Made by a program: the position numbers and the translations under genes. From CAZLPW01 sp964561495 (GTDB lineage: Bacteria; Fidelibacterota; Marinisomatia; Marinisomatales; UBA1611), in contig CAZLPW010000004.1 in the NCBI GenBank assembly GCA_964561495.1, positions 5,498-69,497 on the forward strand: a DNA stretch of 64,000 bases, given 5' to 3'. Shown piece after piece: positions 63,742-64,000 of the stretch. Position 1 is the stretch's first letter. Each line of letters opens with the position of its first letter. The notes beneath the pieces are model-generated. The model did no database searches, was not told the origin of the DNA, and worked only from the letters and a program-made list of their open reading frames with translations.

Positions 63742-64000
63742 TGAAAAAAACAAATCCATTACAACACCAATACCCTATAACCGTACGTATAGCAATACTT
63801 TCTGGTATAATTTTGGTTACACTTTCGTTTCTTCTTTTCCCACGCTTCTTAGCGACTGTAGAGTTTGAGAAAATAAAACAAATTGAAATTGAAAGTATTG
63901 ATATTCCGCAAACAGAACAAATTGATAATACTCCTCCTCCAGCTCGTCCTTCTATTCCAGTTCCTTCTGATGATGAAGATATTGCAGAAGATTTAACACT
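63741..64000 (+). CDS. tonB: TonB-family protein, N-terminal part (cut by window end)
   Basis: A GTG at 63741 opens a frame that stays open to the window end (86 codons). It encodes a cytosolic start, one membrane helix (about 17-33, ILSGIILVTLSFLLF), then a Pro-rich periplasmic stretch (NTPPPARPSIPVPSDDED). This matches TonB, which links the ExbB-ExbD motor to outer-membrane receptors. The C-terminal TonB domain lies outside the window, so the call rests on the N-terminus and context. Confidence 0.8.
   Translation, partial: MKKTNPLQHQYPITVRIAILSGIILVTLSFLLFPRFLATVEFEKIKQIEIESIDIPQTEQIDNTPPPARPSIPVPSDDEDIAEDLT

Noticed and set aside
1..64000. Mobile elements, prophage or defence systems
   Set aside because: No transposase, integrase, restriction, toxin-antitoxin or CRISPR-associated genes are recognisable, and gene order looks like a continuous chromosomal core.

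Overview
The window is 64 kb of compact, AT-rich (roughly one-third GC by eye) Gram-negative chromosome. It carries a complete outer-membrane toolkit: BamA, OmpH/Skp, LpxA/B/C/D/K, lipid-A-type acyltransferases, ExbB/ExbD/TonB, and PorV/PorQ-like and other predicted beta-barrels. There are also a membrane-bound pyrophosphatase, a FloA/NfeD pair, and giant secreted proteins with FG-GAP and Ig-like repeats. That mix fits the Fibrobacteres-Chlorobi-Bacteroidetes (FCB) side of the tree, and a marine Candidatus Marinimicrobia (SAR406)-type genome is my best guess. This is inferred from gene content and composition, not from a marker search. I see no phage, insertion sequence, CRISPR array or rRNA. 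The only RNA gene is one tRNA-Gln(UUG). No gene-free interval exceeds about 220 bases. Start codons are mostly ATG, with several TTG and GTG starts. Many neighbours overlap by 1-4 bases.

Layout. 2-6405 (+): the end of an M23 peptidase, a rhomboid protease, then a tightly coupled nucleoside/nucleotide block (cdd, udk, tdk, nupC, adk, coaE). 6402-9293 (-): a small acidic membrane protein, FloA and NfeD. 9385-11497 (+): an LpxL-like acyltransferase, a TsaC/YrdC protein and a DUF3108-like protein. 11494-21432 (-): the envelope cluster uppS-bamA-ompH-lpxD-lpxC-fabZ-lpxA-OMP-dxr-rseP. 21526-43904 (-): a long housekeeping run read from uvrA to mrp (uvrA, ruvB, queA, ispD, ispF, ispE, tRNA-Gln, prs, rplY, pth, hppA, rpsF, rpsR, rplI, priA, PorQ-like, lipase, marR, mutY, plsC, pepC, fdx, mrp). 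43984-48327: short alternating units (algH, a TPR lipoprotein, an enoyl-reductase-like SDR, fabA, ychF, a membrane protein). 48503-52953 (+): a second lipid A block (Gfo/Idh oxidoreductase, ICMT-like methyltransferase, lpxB, DUF374 acyltransferase, lpxK). 52907-59548 (-): two very large secreted proteins sharing a related N-terminal region. 59767-64000 (+): an outer-membrane protein, CtpA, ExbB, two ExbD and the start of TonB, cut by the window end.

How they work together. Most of the lipid A pathway is here (LpxA, C, D, B, K), but no LpxH/LpxI/LpxG hydrolase and no KdtA. Four MEP-pathway enzymes (Dxr, IspD, IspE, IspF) feed UppS, which makes the polyprenyl carrier. FabZ, FabA and a FabI-like reductase cover parts of fatty-acid synthesis. 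NupC, Cdd, Udk and Tdk form a pyrimidine nucleoside import-and-salvage route. Most of the window is ordinary housekeeping DNA. The least explained part is the pair of large FG-GAP/Ig-type surface proteins at 52907-59548, one of which carries a near-perfect 48-base tandem repeat. Other points worth checking are an lpxA gene whose conserved N-terminus lies upstream of any standard start codon, a secreted family I.5-like lipase, a pyrophosphatase with residues that suggest Na+ pumping, an Mrp protein without CxxC, and a terminator placed almost on the mrp start codon.
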